From Treponema sp. (GTDB lineage: Bacteria > Spirochaetota > Spirochaetia > Treponematales > Treponemataceae): a stretch of 64,000 nucleotides of DNA. The DNA lies in contig JAFLSO010000009.1 in assembly GCA_022510925.1 (NCBI GenBank), positions 1 to 64,000 on the forward strand, written 5' to 3'. The position numbers and the translations under genes were made by a program. Under the pieces are notes generated by a model that saw nothing but the letters and a program-made list of their open reading frames with translations, searched no databases and was not told where the DNA came from. Every line of letters starts with the position of its first letter. Positions within the stretch are counted from its first letter, which is position 1. Shown piece by piece: positions 60,589 through 64,000 of this stretch.

Positions 60589-61287
60589 TTATTTTATCTC
60601 ATTAAAGAATTTTAGGATGCGCAGAAGATTTTTTATGTTCGGAATATCCTGCACTGGATCAAAACAGAATTCATGCGTGGCCACATTTCCAGCGATACGA
60701 ATTTTATGCATAGCGGATTTTATTTCTGATGAGATATACCCTTGCTTTTCAAGCTCATTTATTGCTTCGAACAAGGAAAAGCCTCTCTCATTATTACTAG
60801 CATCTTTTACTATCCCCGGGAAAACAGTTTTTATCTGCAATTCTAGCACGGTGCGAAAATCCACAAGTGAGAGCGGCCACTCCGAATCCGCACGGGCCAG
60901 AGCGGAAAGACAGACATACCGCACTATATCATCTAAATTCACAAACTCATAGACTTTCTGAAAAGAATACCAAATCAAACTTTCAAAACTATCAGCATCA
61001 TAATTCGCTTCAGTGGATTTATGACTAGAAACACGTTCAAGAGAAGCATGCGCCACATCTTTCCAGTGCTTGGCCGGGAAAAGCTTTTCCGCTAAGGAAT
61101 ACTCTTCCACAGATTTAGCATAGTTCCCGCGATACTCCCATGCCGCCGCCACAGCATAATGAATCATACCGTCATCACCATAAAATTTATATAACTTATC
61201 AAATTCAGCAAGACCTTCCTGCTCATCCGCCGACATTATTCTGTTAGCTTTGAGGCTATCCTTCCAAATTTCCCGCCAAGTAGACAT
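60589..61287 (-). CDS. DUF4145-like protein
   Basis: 232 residues, soluble and mostly helical. The first half has a TPR-like look (YKFYGDDGMIHYAVAAAWEYRGNYAKSVEEYSLAEKLFP). The second half resembles DUF4145 (FESLIWYSFQKVYEF, FRTVLELQIKTVFPG, and the closing MHKIRIAGNVATHEF, the R-x2-GN-x-x-H motif). DUF4145 domains are often linked to restriction and other defence systems. Codon use is AT-rich compared with both neighbours, suggesting transfer. It is convergent with the GH5 gene. Shine-Dalgarno AGAGGGA. Confidence 0.65.
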   Translation of the reverse strand: MSTWREIWKDSLKANRIMSADEQEGLAEFDKLYKFYGDDGMIHYAVAAAWEYRGNYAKSVEEYSLAEKLFPAKHWKDVAHASLERVSSHKSTEANYDADSFESLIWYSFQKVYEFVNLDDIVRYVCLSALARADSEWPLSLVDFRTVLELQIKTVFPGIVKDASNNERGFSLFEAINELEKQGYISSEIKSAMHKIRIAGNVATHEFCFDPVQDIPNIKNLLRILKFFNEIK

Positions 61288-61349
61288 ATATCCCTCTTTC
61301 TTTATTTTCTAAAAAAGACAGCATTCTCCCCCGCCCCTCACCCAAAAAC

Positions 61350-62804
61350 CTAACGCTGGGTATTCGGCACGCTGCATGGGTACTCTCCCGTGAAGCATCC
61401 CTTGCAGAAACCGTAGCCCTCCGGGTTGCACGAGCGGCAGGCCTCCATCATACCGTCAGCGCTTATAAACGCCAGAGAGTCCGCTCCTATCTGGGCGCAT
61501 ATTTCCTGCGCGCTGTGGCTGCTGGAGATAAGCTCGGAGCGTGTGGGTGTGTTTATGCCGAAGTAGCACGGGAATTTTACAGGCGGGCTTGATATGCGGA
61601 AGTGGACTTCCTTTGCACCCGCACGGCGCAGTATCTGCACCAGACGGCGGCTTGTCGTCCCGCGGACAATGGAATCGTCTATCACCACCACGCGCTTATC
61701 CTGTACCACGCTTCGCACGGCGTTAAGCTTAACGAACACCATGTTCTCTCGCTCACGCTGAGTGGGCGCTATGAACGTCCTGCCTATGTACTTGTTCTTT
61801 ATGATTCCGGTGGCATAAGGGATTCCCGCTTCCCTGGCGTATCCCTGCGCCGCGCCCACGCCGCTGTCAGGAACGCCTATCACCACATCCGCAGGAACAG
61901 CGCTCTCCCTGGCAAGGCACTCGCCCATTTTAAAACGCGCCTCCGTTACAGGTATCCCGTCCACAACGCTGTCAGGCCGGGAGAAATAAACGTACTCAAA
62001 AACGCACGTGCGCTTCTCCGTGCGCTCGCCGAATTCAAACGAAAGGACACCGTCTTCATTTATGATTACAATCTCGCCGGGCTGAATGTCGCGCAGAAAA
62101 GTTCCGTTCACCGCGTCTATGGCGCAGCTCTCGCTGGCAAGAATGTATCCGCCGTCAACCTGGCCCAGACAAAGCGGCCTTATTCCGTTGGGGTCCCGCG
62201 CGCCTATGAGACATTTCTCCGTCATCACCACAAGCGCGAAACTTCCCTTTATCATCTGTATCGTGTCGGTCAGCGCGCGCTCCAAGCCTTTCTTATAGGA
62301 CTTGGCTATAAGCTTTACGATTACCTCCGTGTCGCTCTCCGCAAGGAAAGTGCTTCCCGCCTCCTCCAGCATCTCGCGCAGCGGCTCGTAGTTTATAAGC
62401 TGACCGTTATGCGCCACCGCAATTGCGCCCAGCTTGGTTCCCTGGACCATGGGCTGCGCGTTCTCAAGCGACTGGCTTCCCGCCGTGGCGTACCTCACGT
62501 GCCCCGCCGCAATGTGACCTGAGAGCGAGAGCAGATTCTCCTTGCTGAAAACCTCAGCGGCAGTACCTTTCCCCTTGTGCACCAGAATCTGGCTGCCGTT
62601 GCTTACGGCGATTCCCGCGCTGTCCTGCCCGCGGTGCTGCAATGCGTAAAGCCCGTAGTACGCCAGAGTGGACGCGCCTCCCGCTTCCTGCACGCCGTTT
62701 TTTTTCTCCGGCGAATTTGAATCCGCATGTCTTAGAAACACGCCCACCACACCGCACTCGTCATGCAGCTTGTCCTCATCTAAAAAATTCTCGGCACCGC
62801 ACAT
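61350..62804 (-). CDS. purF: amidophosphoribosyltransferase
   Basis: First committed step of purine synthesis. 484 residues from the ATG at 62804 (Shine-Dalgarno GAGGGA). A 16-residue propeptide precedes the N-terminal nucleophile Cys17 (CGVVGVF) of the glutaminase domain; GHVRYATAGSQ follows, and the phosphoribosyl-binding loop is VVIDDSIVRGTTSRR. Two late cysteine pairs (CRSCNPEGYGFCKGC) suggest an Fe-S cluster as in the Bacillus-type enzyme. An in-frame upstream start at 62867 overlaps the purE terminator and is not used. Confidence 0.95.
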   Translation of the reverse strand: MCGAENFLDEDKLHDECGVVGVFLRHADSNSPEKKNGVQEAGGASTLAYYGLYALQHRGQDSAGIAVSNGSQILVHKGKGTAAEVFSKENLLSLSGHIAAGHVRYATAGSQSLENAQPMVQGTKLGAIAVAHNGQLINYEPLREMLEEAGSTFLAESDTEVIVKLIAKSYKKGLERALTDTIQMIKGSFALVVMTEKCLIGARDPNGIRPLCLGQVDGGYILASESCAIDAVNGTFLRDIQPGEIVIINEDGVLSFEFGERTEKRTCVFEYVYFSRPDSVVDGIPVTEARFKMGECLARESAVPADVVIGVPDSGVGAAQGYAREAGIPYATGIIKNKYIGRTFIAPTQRERENMVFVKLNAVRSVVQDKRVVVIDDSIVRGTTSRRLVQILRRAGAKEVHFRISSPPVKFPCYFGINTPTRSELISSSHSAQEICAQIGADSLAFISADGMMEACRSCNPEGYGFCKGCFTGEYPCSVPNTQR

Positions 62805-62849
62805 AAGGATTCCCTCTGCGCGCGGAATCTCCTCACGGCCTCCGCGCAT

Positions 62850-62876
62850 AAAAAAATCCCGCAGCAAGTACGGGAT
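62850..62876 (-). terminator. purE terminator
   Basis: Minus strand stem ATCCCG/CGGGAT (62871-62876 with 62856-62861), 9-base loop, followed by seven Ts (62850-62856). It separates purE from purF. Confidence 0.75.
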
Positions 62877-62885
62877 AAAATCACA

Positions 62886-63386
62886 TCACAAATCCACGCC
62901 CAGACCGCCGTTTAAAGCGGCGTCATCGGAAAGCTTCTTCCTGAACGCAAGGAGCCTTTCCTTAAGCTCAGGATATTTTACCGCCAGAATCTGCACGGCC
63001 ATATACGCGGCATTCTTAGCGGAGTTTATTCCCACGCATGCCACGGGAATCTGAGGCGGCATCTGCACCACAGACAGCAGCGCGTCCATTCCGCCCAGAC
63101 CGTTAGATTTTCCGGGCGTCACGCACTCAAGCGGAACACCCACCACGGGAAGCACGGTGTGGCTGGCAATCACCCCGGGCAGGGCCGCGCTCAGTCCCGC
63201 TCCCGCTATGATTACCTCAAAACCCTCATCCTCAATCTGCCTGATGGTTTTAAATAAAAGCTCGCCCGCGCGGTGAGCCGAAAGTATGAACGCCTTGTAC
63301 TCCACGCCGAATTCCCTTAGGACCTCGGCGGATTTTCCCATAGTCTCCTGGTCGCTCCTGGACCCAAAAAAAATCGCCACTTTCAT
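62886..63386 (-). CDS. purE: 5-(carboxyamino)imidazole ribonucleotide mutase
   Basis: Carboxylation step of purine synthesis. 166 residues from the ATG at 63386 (MKVAIFFGSRSDQETM), with the active-site AGLSAALPGVIASHT and VGVPL motifs. Sequence features such as FGSRSD and the absence of an adjacent purK leave open whether it is a class I mutase or a class II AIR carboxylase. The second ATG is chosen because the promoter's -10 ends exactly six bases before it; the first ATG (63392) would lie upstream of the transcription start. Confidence 0.93.
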   Translation of the reverse strand: MKVAIFFGSRSDQETMGKSAEVLREFGVEYKAFILSAHRAGELLFKTIRQIEDEGFEVIIAGAGLSAALPGVIASHTVLPVVGVPLECVTPGKSNGLGGMDALLSVVQMPPQIPVACVGINSAKNAAYMAVQILAVKYPELKERLLAFRKKLSDDAALNGGLGVDL

Positions 63387-63392
63387 AGGCAT

Positions 63393-63421
63393 AAAATATC
63401 ATTACGCGCTCTTTTTTTCAA
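63393..63421 (-). promoter_or_regulatory. purE promoter, predicted leaderless
   Basis: Minus strand TTGAAA (63416-63421), 17 bases, TATTTT with a TG one base upstream (extended -10; 63393-63398), then six bases to the ATG at 63386. No Shine-Dalgarno. Confidence 0.7.
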
Positions 63422-63550
63422 TCACCGGGGCAGCGCACAGGCGCCATGAGGCATGCTGAGAAATTCATGAAAAAAATGCCGCGGACAGTGGTAAAAACGC
63501 CGTTTCCCGCGAACATATATTACAGAGACAACTTAACGGACGGAGACATT

Positions 63551-64000
63551 ATGAGCCAATTCTCAAAACCATGGAGCGAGCTGACCCTATCCGACAACTT
63601 TATCTTCTGCAAGGTCATGCAGGACCCCGGAATCTGCAGGCGGATGATAGAAATCCTACTGGGCATCCGGGTGGAAAGGATAGAGTATCTGGAGACGGAG
63701 AAACAGATTGACGTGGCGTACAGCGCGCGCGGAATAAGGCTGGACGTCTATGTGAAGGATTCCAGCGGAAAAGTGTTCGACATAGAGATGCAGGCCGGGA
63801 ACTACACGGACATGCTCCTGCGGGCCCGCTATTATCTGGGGGCGGGGGACGTGGCCTCAGTAAAGCATCGCTCCAAATTCAGGGAGCTGAAGGAATCCTA
63901 CATACTGTTCATCTGCAAGGACGATCCGTTCGGCGCGGGAATTCCCGTGTACACAAAAAGAATGTGCTTCGCGGAGACGGACGCCGTGCAGTATGATGAC
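63551..64000 (+). CDS. Rpn-family/PD-(D/E)XK nuclease-transposase protein, N-terminal part (runs off the right edge)
   Basis: The first 150 residues, MSQFSKPWSELTLSDNFIF then MQDPGICRRMIEILLG, and the nuclease core RLDVYVKDSSGKVFDIEMQ (D-x-n-E-x-Q in place of E-x-K) followed by RARYYLGAGDVASVK. This is the PDDEXK_2 family, which includes RpnA-E recombination-promoting nucleases and many treponemal multicopy paralogues. Shine-Dalgarno CGGAGA. Some members act in phage defence; no evidence here. Confidence 0.88.
   Translation, partial: MSQFSKPWSELTLSDNFIFCKVMQDPGICRRMIEILLGIRVERIEYLETEKQIDVAYSARGIRLDVYVKDSSGKVFDIEMQAGNYTDMLLRARYYLGAGDVASVKHRSKFRELKESYILFICKDDPFGAGIPVYTKRMCFAETDAVQYDD

Noticed and set aside
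1..64000. CRISPR arrays, rRNA genes, insertion-sequence ends and prophage genes
   Set aside because: No regularly spaced repeats, rRNA motifs, transposase with flanking inverted repeats, or phage structural genes were seen. The Rpn-type gene at the right edge is a transposase-like family but shows no ends in the window.

Overview
The window reads as a chromosomal segment of a Treponema-like spirochete with fairly high GC. Three things support this: the rpsP-khpA-rimM-trmD-rplS operon continues into FliK-like, FlhB-tail and YraN genes; a UPF0164 outer-membrane protein is present; and OmpA, TPR and lipoprotein envelope genes are abundant. The β-glucan genes at 42.6-60.6 kb suggest a plant-fibre-rich habitat such as a rumen or gut, which is an inference.

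Layout. 1-7 kb: the start of an RNase III-like gene, a methyltransferase, rubredoxin, then hprK-ptsH-lexA-holA, a PC4/YdbC-like protein and groEL. 6.8-13.7 kb: tRNA-Ala, TatD, tRNA-Leu and the ribosomal/flagellar operon, which runs leftward. 13.8-24.1 kb: a NitT/TauT-type ABC importer, a polar amino-acid ABC importer directly behind argH, then ilvB and ilvD. 24.4-25.5 kb: tRNA-Asn, a repetitive histone-H1-like gene and an orphan promoter/terminator pair that may encode a small RNA. 25.5-40.6 kb: envelope genes (a FlgD-Ig/OmpA giant, UPF0164, secDF-yajC, TPR lipoproteins, a LysM transglycosylase, an OmpA protein) and ispH. 40.6-42.4 kb: purN and purM.

42.6-60.6 kb is a β-glucan/cellodextrin locus. 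It holds a porin, a lipoprotein with an in-frame G9 tract, a secreted GH16, a lipoprotein GH5, a sugar ABC importer without an ATPase gene, an AraC regulator, a permuted cytoplasmic GH3, a GH94 cellobiose phosphorylase and a second exported GH5. Together these would cut mixed-linkage glucan and cellulose outside the cell, move oligosaccharides through the outer and inner membranes, and split them by hydrolysis or phosphorolysis inside. 60.6-64 kb: an AT-rich DUF4145-like gene, purF, purE and the start of an Rpn/PD-(D/E)XK nuclease gene.

Most notable: (1) five genes have a -35/N17/-10 promoter placed so that transcription should start on the ATG (leaderless mRNAs); (2) the G9 tract behaves as an ON/OFF switch on paper, since 8 or 10 Gs both meet a stop within about ten codons; (3) an AT-rich patch inside the GC-rich porin gene suggests mosaic exchange; (4) a transglycosylase gene seems to have lost its ATG to ATA while keeping a well-placed Shine-Dalgarno; (5) an orphan ~75-nt transcription unit. 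Everything was read by eye; no database search was run.
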